Positions 8,302 through 17,464 of a stretch of 64,000 nucleotides of DNA are shown piece by piece. The stretch spans positions 1-64,000 of the forward strand of contig CAJUSO010000014.1 of the NCBI GenBank assembly GCA_910588965.1. Reading direction: 5' to 3'. The notes below the pieces were generated by a model. The model did no database searches. It saw only the letters and a program-made list of their open reading frames with translations, and was not told the DNA's origin. How positions within the stretch are numbered: the stretch's first letter is position 1; each line of letters begins with the position of its first letter. This DNA comes from an uncultured Lachnospiraceae bacterium (GTDB lineage: Bacteria; Bacillota; Clostridia; Lachnospirales; Lachnospiraceae). A program made the translations under genes and the position numbers.

Positions 8302-9663
8302 ATGATTGGGAGAAATACAGAATTACAGCAATTAGGGCAGTTATACCAGCAGGAAGGGAGCCAGGCTGTTGTCCTATACGGCAGGAAAGAGCAGGGCATC
8401 CGCAGGCTGGCACAGGCATTCTGTAGCGGCAAGCCCTCCTTTTACTACTTTGCCCCAGAGACCTCCGCCCAGGCACAGAGGAAGCGCCTGGGGCGGGACT
8501 TTGCATTGGACCTTTCCGTAACGGCGCAGGATGGTTTCTACGACGCCTTATTCCAGGGGATGGGAAGGGAGGATGGGGGCAAGCTGGTATGGGTGGTGGA
8601 TGAATTCCAGAATATCGTAAAAAAAGATCCGTCCTTCTGGGGCAGCCTCTTGAAACGGAGGGATAAAAGCCCTTCCGCCGTCCCCGTTTTCATCCTCTTA
8701 TGCAGTTCCTCTATCCCTTGGATAGAACAGGAAATGCCCAAAGCTTTGGGTACAGCAGCAAAAAAAACAGACCGTACTATCAAATGCGGGGATCTCCGCT
8801 TCCTGGATTTGGTGCGGCATTTCCCTGACTACACACTGCGCCAGAGCGTGGAGGTATTCGGTGTAATCGGAGGCGTGCCGGAATTTATGCGCCACTGGGA
8901 TAAAAGCCAGGATATCCGCCAAAATGTCTGTATCCATATCCTGGCCGGGGATGGCTTTTTACATGGGAAGCCCTGGGAAATCCTGCGCAGCCACCTGCGG
9001 GAGCTGTCGGTGTACCAGGCAATCCTGGGAGCAATTGCGTCTGGAAAGCGCAAGCTGAACGAACTCTACCAGGAAACTGGGTTTTCCCGGGCAAAAATCA
9101 GCGTGTACTTAAAGAACCTGATGGAATTTGACGTTGTGGAAAAAGTATATTCTTTTGAGACAGGCGGATGGCAGAATGCGCAGAAGGGCCTATACCAGAT
9201 AAAGGATACCTTCCTGAATTTCTGGTTTAAGTTCATTTACCCCCATTTATCTGACCTTTACCAGCTGCCGCCAGAGGAATTTTACGATAGGCACATCAGC
9301 CCGGAACTGGAAGGTTACCTGAAGCGTTATTTCATCAAAGTCTGCATGGAATACCTGCAGCTGCAGGACATGATTGGGAAACTGCCCTTACATATCTACA
9401 AAATGGGGAGCTGGATAGGGAAAAAGGGGGACATTGACATCATCGCACAGAACAGCGTCCGCGAGAATTTAATCTGCCTCTGTAACTGGTCTGAGCCAGA
9501 AATGACATTCCAGATGTGCCAGCAGATGTTTGACAGCATGGAGCAGGCAAAAATCGGCGCAAATTATTATTACCTGTTTACAGCAAAATCTTTTGAAGAT
9601 GCTTTGGTAAAAATGGCTGCCAAAGACAGCCGGATTTTATTGGTGGATATGGGGGAGATGTAG
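8302..9663 (+). CDS. Archaeal-type ATPase/DUF234 protein with degenerate P-loop
   Basis: A protein of 453 residues with the layout of the ArchATPase plus DUF234 family: the MIGRNTEL opening, an AAA-like domain, a winged-helix segment (KLNELYQETGFSRAKISVYLKNL), then DTFLNFWFKFIYP and a PD-(D/E)XK-like end (GSWIGKKGDIDIIAQ). The Walker A site reads VVLYGRKEQGIRRLAQ, lacking the usual GK[ST], while Walker B (WVVDEFQN) is kept. ATP binding may be weak or lost. GGAGG lies 5 bases before ATG 8302. The family's role is unknown. Confidence 0.8.
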   Translation: MIGRNTELQQLGQLYQQEGSQAVVLYGRKEQGIRRLAQAFCSGKPSFYYFAPETSAQAQRKRLGRDFALDLSVTAQDGFYDALFQGMGREDGGKLVWVVDEFQNIVKKDPSFWGSLLKRRDKSPSAVPVFILLCSSSIPWIEQEMPKALGTAAKKTDRTIKCGDLRFLDLVRHFPDYTLRQSVEVFGVIGGVPEFMRHWDKSQDIRQNVCIHILAGDGFLHGKPWEILRSHLRELSVYQAILGAIASGKRKLNELYQETGFSRAKISVYLKNLMEFDVVEKVYSFETGGWQNAQKGLYQIKDTFLNFWFKFIYPHLSDLYQLPPEEFYDRHISPELEGYLKRYFIKVCMEYLQLQDMIGKLPLHIYKMGSWIGKKGDIDIIAQNSVRENLICLCNWSEPEMTFQMCQQMFDSMEQAKIGANYYYLFTAKSFEDALVKMAAKDSRILLVDMGEM

Positions 9664-9699
9664 CAATTTCATGCCTATTGGAAAGGGAAGGTCCGCATT

Positions 9700-11754
9700 A
9701 TGCCAAAATCGTTGTTTATTGCAGAAAAGCCAAGCGTGGCACGGGAATTTGCCAAAGCCCTGAAACTGGATTTTAAAAACAGGGACGGTTATATGGAGGC
9801 TGGCCAGGCAGTTGTCACCTGGTGCGTAGGCCACCTTATTACCATGAGCTATCCAGAGGCCTACGACGCAAAATATAAGAAATGGAGCCTTGCCACCCTC
9901 CCCTTCCTCCCTCAGGAATGGAAATATGAGGTAATCCCCGGGGTAAAAAAGCAATATAAGATTGTAGAGGGGCTGCTGAACCGGGAAGATGTGGATACGA
10001 TTTATGTGTGCACGGACTCCGGGCGGGAAGGGGAATACATCTACCGCCTGGTGGAGCAGCAGGCCAAGGTGGCAGGCAAAAAACGCCGCCGGGTATGGAT
10101 CGATTCCCAGACAGAGGAAGAAATCTTAAGGGGCATAAAAGAGGCAAAGGATTTGTCAGAATATGACAACCTCTGCGCTTCCGCATACTTGCGGGCAAAG
10201 GAAGATTACCTGATGGGGATCAACTTTTCCAGGCTGCTGTCCCTAAAATACAGCAACGCTATCTCCAGCTTTTTAAAAACCAGCTACACCGTTGTCAGCG
10301 TAGGCCGGGTCATGACCTGTGTGCAGGGGATGGTAGTGCGGCGGGAACGGGAAATCCGCACTTTTGTCAAGACGCCCTTTTACCGTGTGCTGCAGGGGCT
10401 GGACCTGCAAGGGCATTCCCTGGAAGGGGAGTGGCGCGCTGTGGAAGGCTCTGCCTATTTCCAGTCCCCAAAGCTTTATAAGGAAAACGGATGGAAAGAA
10501 AAAGCCGATGCAGAAAAGTTAATAGCAGAATTAATTTCTGTTAAAAAGCCCGATGGATTACGCACTACCGTGCATTCCATCGGGAAGAAGAAGGAAGCGA
10601 AAAAACCGCCTCTCCTATACAACCTGGCAGAACTCCAAAACGACTGTTCCAAATTTTTCAAAATCAGCCCAGACCAAACCTTACAGATTGTGCAGGAACT
10701 GTATGAGAAGAAAATGGTGACATATCCCAGGACGGACGCCCGGGTCCTGTCCACAGCCGTGGCAAAGGAAATCCATAAAAATATCGGGGGATTAAAGCAT
10801 ATCCCTTCTGTCCAGGCCTTTTCTGCGGAAATCCTAGAAAAGAAGCTCCACGCAAACATTGCAAAGACCCGTTATGTCAATGACAGCCAGATTACAGACC
10901 ACTACGCCATCATCCCCACCGGCCAGGGCCTGCCTGCCGCCCGCAGCCTGGGCCAGACGTCCCTGAACGTTTACGAAGTAATCGTACGCAGGTTCTTAAG
11001 TATTTTTTATCCCCCAGCCATTTACCAAAAGGCCACCTTGGTGACTGCCATGGGAAAAGAAAAATTTTTCTTTTCGTTCAAAGTCCTGGCGGATCCCGGC
11101 TATTTACGCGTGATGGAATATTCTTTCCAAAAGAAAGCCGCGCCTGGCCAGGAAGGGCAAAGCGCATCCAGCAATGAAGGCCTGCTAAGGCAGCTTTCTT
11201 CTTTAAAAAAAGGCATGGAACTGCCGGTTACGTCATTAATGGTAAAGGAAGGGGAGACGTCGCCGCCCAAACGTTACAATTCTGGGTCTATTATCCTGGC
11301 GATGGAAAATGCTGGGCAGCTGATTGAGGATGAAGAGCTCCGTGCACAAATCAAAGGTTCCGGTATTGGGACCAGCGCCACCCGCGCAGAGATTTTAAAA
11401 AAGCTCATAAACAACAAATACCTGGCCTTGAATAAAAAGACCCAGGCCATAACGCCCACCTTGCTGGGGGAAATTATCTTTGATGTGGTAAATGCCTCAA
11501 TAAAATCATTGTTAAATCCAGATTTAACAGCCAGCTGGGAGAAAGGCCTTACCTATGTTGCAGAAGGTACAATTACGCCAGAAGAGTATATGGGAAAATT
11601 AGAGCATTTTGTACGCAGCCGGACCCATGGGGTTTTGGGATTGGATAACCAATATGCCCTGCGCGGGCATTTCCAAAAAGCCGCAGCTTTTTATAAAGAA
11701 ACGGCAAAGGAGAAGGATTTGGGGCCTAGGAAGAAAGCAAAGCAAACATCCTAG
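9700..11754 (+). CDS. topB: DNA topoisomerase III
   Basis: A type IA topoisomerase of 684 residues that relaxes negative supercoils and decatenates DNA through a transient 5'-phosphotyrosine. The TOPRIM domain opens with MPKSLFIAEKPSVAREFA, followed by the acidic TDSGREGEYIYR. The catalytic Tyr342 lies in MVTYPRTDARVL. The SVGRVMTCVQGMV and IGTSATRAEILKKL segments are typical. The length fits TopB rather than TopA, and no C-terminal zinc fingers are seen. It stands 36 bases after the ATPase gene. Confidence 0.95.
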   Translation: MPKSLFIAEKPSVAREFAKALKLDFKNRDGYMEAGQAVVTWCVGHLITMSYPEAYDAKYKKWSLATLPFLPQEWKYEVIPGVKKQYKIVEGLLNREDVDTIYVCTDSGREGEYIYRLVEQQAKVAGKKRRRVWIDSQTEEEILRGIKEAKDLSEYDNLCASAYLRAKEDYLMGINFSRLLSLKYSNAISSFLKTSYTVVSVGRVMTCVQGMVVRREREIRTFVKTPFYRVLQGLDLQGHSLEGEWRAVEGSAYFQSPKLYKENGWKEKADAEKLIAELISVKKPDGLRTTVHSIGKKKEAKKPPLLYNLAELQNDCSKFFKISPDQTLQIVQELYEKKMVTYPRTDARVLSTAVAKEIHKNIGGLKHIPSVQAFSAEILEKKLHANIAKTRYVNDSQITDHYAIIPTGQGLPAARSLGQTSLNVYEVIVRRFLSIFYPPAIYQKATLVTAMGKEKFFFSFKVLADPGYLRVMEYSFQKKAAPGQEGQSASSNEGLLRQLSSLKKGMELPVTSLMVKEGETSPPKRYNSGSIILAMENAGQLIEDEELRAQIKGSGIGTSATRAEILKKLINNKYLALNKKTQAITPTLLGEIIFDVVNASIKSLLNPDLTASWEKGLTYVAEGTITPEEYMGKLEHFVRSRTHGVLGLDNQYALRGHFQKAAAFYKETAKEKDLGPRKKAKQTS

Positions 11755-11807
11755 CCGCACCCCTACAGAACCGTTGTAAATTCGGAACATTGGAAAAGGA
11801 GAAAGCC

Positions 11808-12473
11808 ATGGAAGCATGTAAAATCAAAGAGTTATACACGTTATCAGAAACAATCGCCGCAGGGCTGTTCCAATCCCTGGAATACCCTTGGGAAGCCCTT
11901 CCCAAAATCAGCAGCTTTATCTGCGCCTTAGGCAAGTCCCTGCCTCCGGATATTTATGAGCAGCGCGGCGAAAACGTCTGGGTAGCCAAAAGCGCAGACA
12001 TAGCGCCTACGGCTTACATCAATGGCCCCGCGATTATTGATGAGGAGGCCCAAGTCCGCCACTGCGCATTTATCCGCGGGAATGCCATTGTAGGGAAGGG
12101 CGCCGTGGTGGGCAATTCCACAGAATTAAAAAATGTGGTGCTCTTTAACAAAGTCCAAGTCCCCCATTATAACTATGTGGGCGACTCAATTTTAGGCTAC
12201 AAATCCCATATGGGCGCAGGCTCCATCACATCGAACGTGAAGTCTGACAAAACCCTGGTTGCGGTAAAAAGCGGTACGGAAGCATTCCCTACCGGGCTGA
12301 AGAAATTTGGCGCAATGCTGGGTGATGAAGTAGAAGTCGGCTGCAACAGTGTCTTGAACCCTGGGACAGTCATCGGGCGGCGCAGTAATATTTACCCACT
12401 CTCTATGGTCCGCGGCGTTGTCCCGCCGCAATCCATTTATAAAAATAAAAACGAGATTATAGAAAAGAACTAA
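11808..12473 (+). CDS. Left-handed beta-helix (hexapeptide) acyltransferase-like protein
   Basis: A protein of 221 residues with a helical N-terminus of about 60 residues and then hexapeptide repeats (for example VRHCAFIRGNAIVGKGAVVG). It also holds LGYKSHMGAGSITSNVKSD, which resembles the C-terminal domain of UDP-GlcNAc pyrophosphorylase/GlcN-1-P acetyltransferase (GlmU). No uridylyltransferase domain is present. Acetyl transfer to a sugar is a fair inference, but the substrate is unknown. AAAAGGAG lies 5-6 bases before ATG 11808. It precedes the ABC exporter pair by 51 bases. Confidence 0.8.
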   Translation: MEACKIKELYTLSETIAAGLFQSLEYPWEALPKISSFICALGKSLPPDIYEQRGENVWVAKSADIAPTAYINGPAIIDEEAQVRHCAFIRGNAIVGKGAVVGNSTELKNVVLFNKVQVPHYNYVGDSILGYKSHMGAGSITSNVKSDKTLVAVKSGTEAFPTGLKKFGAMLGDEVEVGCNSVLNPGTVIGRRSNIYPLSMVRGVVPPQSIYKNKNEIIEKN

Positions 12474-12524
12474 TGCAGCAAAATAGACGAATCACAAGCA
12501 TCATACAAAAGGAGACAGAAACCC

Positions 12525-13226
12525 ATGTTAGAAATCCAAAACCTAACCAAAAAATATGGATCTCATTTAGCTGTAGACCATGTCACCTTTACTGTCCCAA
12601 GCGGCCAGGTAGGCATCCTCTTAGGGCCAAACGGAGCTGGCAAATCCACCATCATAAAGAGCATTGCCGGCCTACTGCGCTATGAAGGCGGCGTAGGCAT
12701 TGACCGTATGCCTGCAAGGGCTTTAGAGGCCAAGCGTATTTTCGCCTATGTCCCAGAGATACCAGCCATGTTCGACGCACTAACCGTACGGGAGCACTTG
12801 GAGTATGTCAGGCGAGCCTACGATTCCAATATTACAGAGGAAGGCATCCAGCATCTTCTGGCCCGCTTTGAACTAGACGACAAACAAGGCAAGCTGGGCA
12901 ATGAGCTTTCCAAAGGCATGATGCAGAAGGTAAGCATCTGCTGTGCCCTTGCCATCCAGCCCAAGGCCATCCTATTGGATGAGCCAATGGTAGGTTTGGA
13001 TCCTGCAGCCATAAAGGAACTGAAAGAGGTGGTTATGGAACTGAAGGCCAACGGGGTCACTGTCTTAATCAGCACCCATATGCTGGAAATGGTGAAAGAT
13101 CTGTGGGATGTCATGTTCATTATGGAACGTGGGAAGATTATCGGCTCCTTCACCCGGGAACAGGCAAAGGACAAAGACATTGAAGATCTCTTTTTCCAGA
13201 TTACGGGAGGCGGTGAAGCCTCATGA
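12525..13226 (+). CDS. ABC transporter ATP-binding protein
   Basis: A cytosolic ABC ATPase of 233 residues. Walker A is LLGPNGAGKST, the signature reads LSKGMMQKV (a variant of LSGGQ), Walker B is AILLDEPMVGLD and the switch His is in STHML. It has the short CcmA/EcsA-like form that powers two-component exporters. It overlaps the following permease gene by four bases (ATGA), so the two are coupled. AAAGGAG precedes the ATG. Confidence 0.93.
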   Translation: MLEIQNLTKKYGSHLAVDHVTFTVPSGQVGILLGPNGAGKSTIIKSIAGLLRYEGGVGIDRMPARALEAKRIFAYVPEIPAMFDALTVREHLEYVRRAYDSNITEEGIQHLLARFELDDKQGKLGNELSKGMMQKVSICCALAIQPKAILLDEPMVGLDPAAIKELKEVVMELKANGVTVLISTHMLEMVKDLWDVMFIMERGKIIGSFTREQAKDKDIEDLFFQITGGGEAS

Positions 13227-14809
13227 AAAGCTTTTTCTATTTATACCAAAAGACCATCAAAAACCGGGTCAAAAAAGCCTTAAAACGCCCTGTGGCTTAT
13301 CTGGGGGTTATCTTTATCTCCCTGTACATCCTTATGATATACCAAAGCTTCCAGGTTTTCATCCTGGAAGGGCAGTTTAACTCCACAGATAACCTGGTCA
13401 CCCTACTGTCTATCATCACCTTTTGGCTGATACCGGCCAACCTGATTAGCTATGCGAAGCGCAAAGGGCTGCTGTTCCGGCCCAGCGAGGTGCATTTTGT
13501 GTTCCAGGCTCCTGTCAGCCCCAAAATGGTCCTGATGTTCGCAGGCGTGAAGTCTTTTGCCATAAATATCCTGATAGGCCTGGTCATCGCCATATTAGGC
13601 GTGGCCTGGTTTGAAGCTGGGATCTTGCAGGCTGGGATGTATTTCCTATTCTTTGTAGTGTTTGAAAGCATCTTGGAGGCATCCGCCATCATTTTCTGTT
13701 ATGGGAATGAAAGGCTCCCGGCACGTTTCTTCCATGGGCTGGTCTTGGCTATGTACCTGTTCATTGCGGCAGTGGCCGGGCTTGCAGCTTTCCTGATGAT
13801 TACAAAAGAGCCGTCCTTTGGGCTGCTTAAGGAGTTTTTTGCCCTGCCGGCCATCCAGCTTATCCCTGTGGTAGGCTGGAATATCTCAGCCACCAGGCTG
13901 ATTTTCCTGGGGCCTGATCTGGTGAATCTCGTGGGGACTTCTTTCTTCCTGTGTTCTACCCTTGGGATGTTCTTAGCCGCATGGCGGATGAAATGCACGG
14001 GGGCTTATTACGAGGACGCCATGAAGTTTGCGGATGACTACCAAGCCAGGAGGGCGAAGCAGAAGAAGGGCATCGTGTCCATCCCTTGGCTGGAGAAGCA
14101 CAAGAAATTAAAGCAGGCTTCCGTGGAATACAAGGGTACTTATGCAAAAGCCATCTATTTCCGCCAGATGCTGGAATATAAGAAAAACCCTACCTTCATC
14201 TTTGGCTGGAACACCCTGCTGTGCCTGGGGATTGGCCTACTGGTTGGGGCTGTGTCCTATTTCAATGATTTAGGTTCCGAGATTGGCATGGCCAAGGTAT
14301 TCATTATCCCAGGCGTGGCCAGCTATATGGTTTTCGTCTTCAGCGGCTATGCCACCAAATGGTCCAAGGAGCTGGAAAATGCCTATACTTACCTTATCCC
14401 AGACACGCCGCTGCGGAAGGTCTGGTATGCCACAAAGATTGAACATATCCGCTCCCTGGCTGACGGCCTGCTGATTACCCTCCCAGGGGCAATTACGCTG
14501 GGCATTGGGCCCGTCATGGCGGTGCTCACCATATTCTTGTACGTCTGCCTGCAGGCCAACCGGCTGTATTACGGGATGCTTGCGGACGCAATTGTCGGGA
14601 ATATCCTGGGGAATACAGGGCGCACCCTTGTAAAAATGCTGCTGCAGATGCTTGCCCTTAGCATTGCAATCGTGCCTACCGTAATTGCAGGGATTTTCGT
14701 AGGGGTGGAAATGGGGTTCTTTCTCCTTATCCTCTTTATGGGGGTGCTTACATTCGCTGGGGCTGCCATTGCATCTGTGTCCTTCCAGCGGATGGAGGTG
14801 CAGGGATAG
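13223..14809 (+). CDS. ABC exporter permease
   Basis: A membrane protein of 528 residues with roughly ten or more hydrophobic segments. It starts with a basic cytosolic tail (YLYQKTIKNRVKKALKRP), as in the 'putative ABC exporter' group of Clostridia. A long hydrophilic stretch near residues 265-320 probably lies in the cytosol. It partners the ATPase encoded just upstream. The exported substrate cannot be inferred. No peptidase or extracytoplasmic domain is visible. Confidence 0.88.
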   Translation: MKSFFYLYQKTIKNRVKKALKRPVAYLGVIFISLYILMIYQSFQVFILEGQFNSTDNLVTLLSIITFWLIPANLISYAKRKGLLFRPSEVHFVFQAPVSPKMVLMFAGVKSFAINILIGLVIAILGVAWFEAGILQAGMYFLFFVVFESILEASAIIFCYGNERLPARFFHGLVLAMYLFIAAVAGLAAFLMITKEPSFGLLKEFFALPAIQLIPVVGWNISATRLIFLGPDLVNLVGTSFFLCSTLGMFLAAWRMKCTGAYYEDAMKFADDYQARRAKQKKGIVSIPWLEKHKKLKQASVEYKGTYAKAIYFRQMLEYKKNPTFIFGWNTLLCLGIGLLVGAVSYFNDLGSEIGMAKVFIIPGVASYMVFVFSGYATKWSKELENAYTYLIPDTPLRKVWYATKIEHIRSLADGLLITLPGAITLGIGPVMAVLTIFLYVCLQANRLYYGMLADAIVGNILGNTGRTLVKMLLQMLALSIAIVPTVIAGIFVGVEMGFFLLILFMGVLTFAGAAIASVSFQRMEVQG

Positions 14810-14863
14810 AAGCAAAAGGGCTGATATGTTTCAGGCGTCGGCCCGGCCAAAAAAGGGGGGATT

Positions 14864-15397
14864 ATGGCTACATGGAATTCCAGGGGCCTTCGGGGCTCCA
14901 CGCTGGAAGAATTTATCAACCTTACCAATGAGAAATATGCGGCGCAGGGGCTGGCTTTAATCCAGAAAGTGCCAACCCCGATTACGCCCGTACGGATTGA
15001 CAAGGACAGCAGGCATATTACCTTAGCCTATTTTGACCAGAAGAGCACGGTGGATTACATTGGGGCAGTGCAAGGGATCCCTGTCTGCTTCGATGCGAAG
15101 GAATGCCATACGGACACCTTCCCCCTGCAGAACATCCACCCGCACCAGATTTCCTTTATGGAAGGCTTTGAGCGGCAGGAAGGGGTTTCCTTTTTGGTGA
15201 TATTCTTTTCCCATCGGAATGAATTTTACTACCTGCGCCATGCGAAGCTGATGGAGTTTTGGGACCGCGCCCAAGAAGGGGGGCGGAAAAGCTTCCGGTA
15301 TGGGGAGTTGGAGCAGGGATTCTTTATGGCGCCCAAAGGGGGCTTGCTGGTGCCATTCCTGGATATGCTGCAGAAGGATTTGGAAATACGCAGTTGA
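14864..15397 (+). CDS. recU: Holliday junction resolvase RecU
   Basis: RecU cuts four-way DNA junctions in recombination and repair in Firmicutes. The protein of 177 residues carries the family core: NSRG..LEEFINLTNEKY, PTPITPV, YFDQKSTVDYIG, FDAKEC and FPLQNIHPHQI. The acidic and Lys residues match the PD-(D/E)XK-like active site. AGGGGGG lies just upstream of the ATG. The stop codon lies inside the -35 box of the his promoter. In Bacillus recU pairs with a PBP gene; here it follows an ABC exporter. Confidence 0.92.
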   Translation: MATWNSRGLRGSTLEEFINLTNEKYAAQGLALIQKVPTPITPVRIDKDSRHITLAYFDQKSTVDYIGAVQGIPVCFDAKECHTDTFPLQNIHPHQISFMEGFERQEGVSFLVIFFSHRNEFYYLRHAKLMEFWDRAQEGGRKSFRYGELEQGFFMAPKGGLLVPFLDMLQKDLEIRS

Positions 15398-15422
15398 CAA
15401 GGGAATCTGTTTTTTATATAAT
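15394..15422 (+). promoter_or_regulatory. Consensus promoter of the his operon
   Basis: A perfect TTGACA (15394-15399) and a perfect TATAAT (15417-15422) are 17 bases apart, the best promoter match in the window. The -35 overlaps the recU stop codon (TGA 15395-15397). Transcription should begin near 15429, giving a leader of about 105 bases before hisZ. Confidence 0.88.
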
Positions 15423-15429
15423 ATGTGTA

Positions 15430-15534
15430 TTTGGGTTAGCAACAAGGTAGCGCAGTGAAGCGCCAATTGCCCGTGCAAGCACGGCGCCTGGCCCATTGCC
15501 CGCTGGAATAAGGTTCCGCACAGAAAGGATGCAT
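15430..15534 (+). promoter_or_regulatory. Structured leader of the his operon
   Basis: The leader can form CCGTGC-AA-GCACGG (near 15469-15482) and GCGC-AGTGAA-GCGC (near 15450-15463). GCGCC of the latter can pair instead with GGCGC after the first hairpin, so exclusive folds are possible. There is no T run, no full T-box motif and no His-codon-rich leader peptide. A regulatory role is only inferred. Confidence 0.35.
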
Positions 15535-16728
15535 ATGTTAATGAAAAGGAAATTGCTGCATACCCCGGAAGGCGTCCGGGATATTTATAACAGGGAATGC
15601 GCACGGAAGCTCATCCTGCAGGAGAGCCTGCATGAACTGCTCAGGCAGTATGGCTACCATGCCATCGAGACCCCTACCTTTGAGTTTTTTGATATCTTCA
15701 GCAAGGAAATCGGCACGACGCCCTCCAAGGACCTGTATAAGTTCTTTGACCGGGAAGGGAATACGCTGGTGCTGCGGCCGGATATGACCCCTTCCATTGC
15801 CAGGTGTGCGGCAAAGTACTACGGGGATGAGCCTTTTCCCGTGCGCCTGTGCTATATGGGCAACACCTTTATCAATAACAGCAGCTACCAGGGGAGGTTA
15901 AAAGAGAGCACACAGCTCGGCGCAGAACTGATTGGGGATAATTCCGTGGATGCAGATGCGGAAATCCTTGCCTTGGTAGTAAATGCGCTGAAAACGGCAG
16001 GGCTGCAGGAATTCCAGGTGGGCGTCGGCCACGTGGGGATTTTCCAAGGGCTGGTGCAGGCTGCCGGGCTGGAAGAGGAAGCAGAACAGGAGCTTGTAAG
16101 CCTGATTTCCAATAAAAATTTCTTTGGCGTGGAGGAACTGGTCGGCTCCCTGCACATGCCAGGGGAATTGAAGGAACTGTTCTCCATGCTGGGCAGCCTT
16201 TGCGCATCCGTGGATATGGTAACGCGTGCAAAAAAGCTGGCTTCTTCCTTCCCCACCATCTTAAACGCCCTGGAGAGGCTGGAACAGCTGATGGAGACGC
16301 TTGCGCATTACGGCGTAGGGAAGTATGTGTCCATAGAGCTTGGCATGCTGGGAAGCTACCAATATTATACTGGGGTAATCTTTGCTGGATATACCTTCGG
16401 GAGCGGGGAACCGGTTGTAAAAGGCGGGCGCTATGACCGGCTCCTGGCGCATTTTGGGAAAGACGCCCCCTCGATTGGCTTTGCCGTGGTGACAGACCAG
16501 CTTCTGGCTGCATTATCCCGGCAGAAAATTAAGATTCCCGTACGGGACAATGGGACTTTGGTCGTGTATACGGAAGCAAAGCGGGCTGAAGCAATCCAGG
16601 AAGCCTCCGCCTTACGGGCGCAGGGCAAGTGGGTGTCCCTGGCAAGGTGGGAAAAAGACAAGCCACAGGCGGACTACCTGGCATATGCAAAGAGGATGCG
16701 GATGCCGGACGTACTTTTTATAGGATAG
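15535..16728 (+). CDS. hisZ: ATP phosphoribosyltransferase regulatory subunit
   Basis: HisZ is a histidyl-tRNA-synthetase-like protein without charging activity that activates the short form of HisG. The protein has 397 residues. It opens LLHTPEGVRDIYNRE and shows class II synthetase motif 2-like LVLRPDMTPSIAR, then GRYDRLL near the end. The anticodon-binding domain of true HisRS is missing. ATG 15535 is 6 bases from AGAAAGG; ATG 15529 and 15541 are other choices. First gene of the operon, 15 bases before hisG. Confidence 0.93.
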   Translation: MLMKRKLLHTPEGVRDIYNRECARKLILQESLHELLRQYGYHAIETPTFEFFDIFSKEIGTTPSKDLYKFFDREGNTLVLRPDMTPSIARCAAKYYGDEPFPVRLCYMGNTFINNSSYQGRLKESTQLGAELIGDNSVDADAEILALVVNALKTAGLQEFQVGVGHVGIFQGLVQAAGLEEEAEQELVSLISNKNFFGVEELVGSLHMPGELKELFSMLGSLCASVDMVTRAKKLASSFPTILNALERLEQLMETLAHYGVGKYVSIELGMLGSYQYYTGVIFAGYTFGSGEPVVKGGRYDRLLAHFGKDAPSIGFAVVTDQLLAALSRQKIKIPVRDNGTLVVYTEAKRAEAIQEASALRAQGKWVSLARWEKDKPQADYLAYAKRMRMPDVLFIG

Positions 16729-16743
16729 GAAGTGGAGGAGACC

Positions 16744-17379
16744 ATGAGGTATTTAACGTTTGCGCTGGGCAAAGGGCGTCTTGCAAAACAGACACTGGAG
16801 GCTTTTGAGAAAATAGGCATCACCTGCCAGGAAATGAAGGACAAGGACACCCGGAAGCTGATATTTGTCAATGAAGCGCTGAAGCTTAAATTTTTCCTGG
16901 CCAAGGGGCCTGATGTGCCCACTTATGTGGAATACGGCGCGGCCGACATAGGGGTAGTGGGCAAGGATACGATTCTGGAGGAAGGCAGGAATATTTACGA
17001 AGTGCTGGATTTAGGCTTTGGCAAATGCCGCATGTGCGTCTGCGGGCCCAAGGAGGCTGTGGAACTTCTGCAGCACCAGGAATTAATCCGCGTCGCCACG
17101 AAATACCCCCGGATTGCCAAGGATTACTTTTATAACAAAAAACGGCAGACCGTAGAAATCATCAAACTGAACGGATCCATTGAGCTTGCGCCCATTGTAG
17201 GGCTGTCGGAAGTCATTGTGGACATCGTGGAGACAGGTTCCACCCTGCGCGAAAACGGCCTGGGCGTTTTGGAGGAAATCTGCCCCCTTTCCGCCCGGAT
17301 GGTGGTAAACCAGGTCAGCATGAAGATGGAAAATGAACGGATTACAAAGCTCATCTATAACTTAAAGGAAATCCTGTAA
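16744..17379 (+). CDS. hisG: ATP phosphoribosyltransferase, short form
   Basis: HisG joins ATP and PRPP in the first step of histidine synthesis. At 211 residues it is the short form that lacks the regulatory ACT-like domain and needs HisZ, encoded next door. The opening [12 protein letters not shown], the [12 protein letters not shown] segment and the PRPP loop [14 protein letters not shown] near residue 163 are clear. GGAGGAG precedes ATG 16744, which is preferred over GTG 16732. Confidence 0.96.
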   Translation: MRYLTFALGKGRLAKQTLEAFEKIGITCQEMKDKDTRKLIFVNEALKLKFFLAKGPDVPTYVEYGAADIGVVGKDTILEEGRNIYEVLDLGFGKCRMCVCGPKEAVELLQHQELIRVATKYPRIAKDYFYNKKRQTVEIIKLNGSIELAPIVGLSEVIVDIVETGSTLRENGLGVLEEICPLSARMVVNQVSMKMENERITKLIYNLKEIL

Positions 17380-17464
17380 GGCATTGGGGCAGCCAGGCGC
17401 TGCCATGCCTGCGCAGAATCAGGAAGAAAGGAAACGCTGCCTATATGTTAGCGATAGTACGCCC

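Noticed and set aside
15430..15534. T-box riboswitch before the his operon
   Set aside because: The leader is only about 105 bases and lacks a specifier stem, a full T-box sequence and a terminator.
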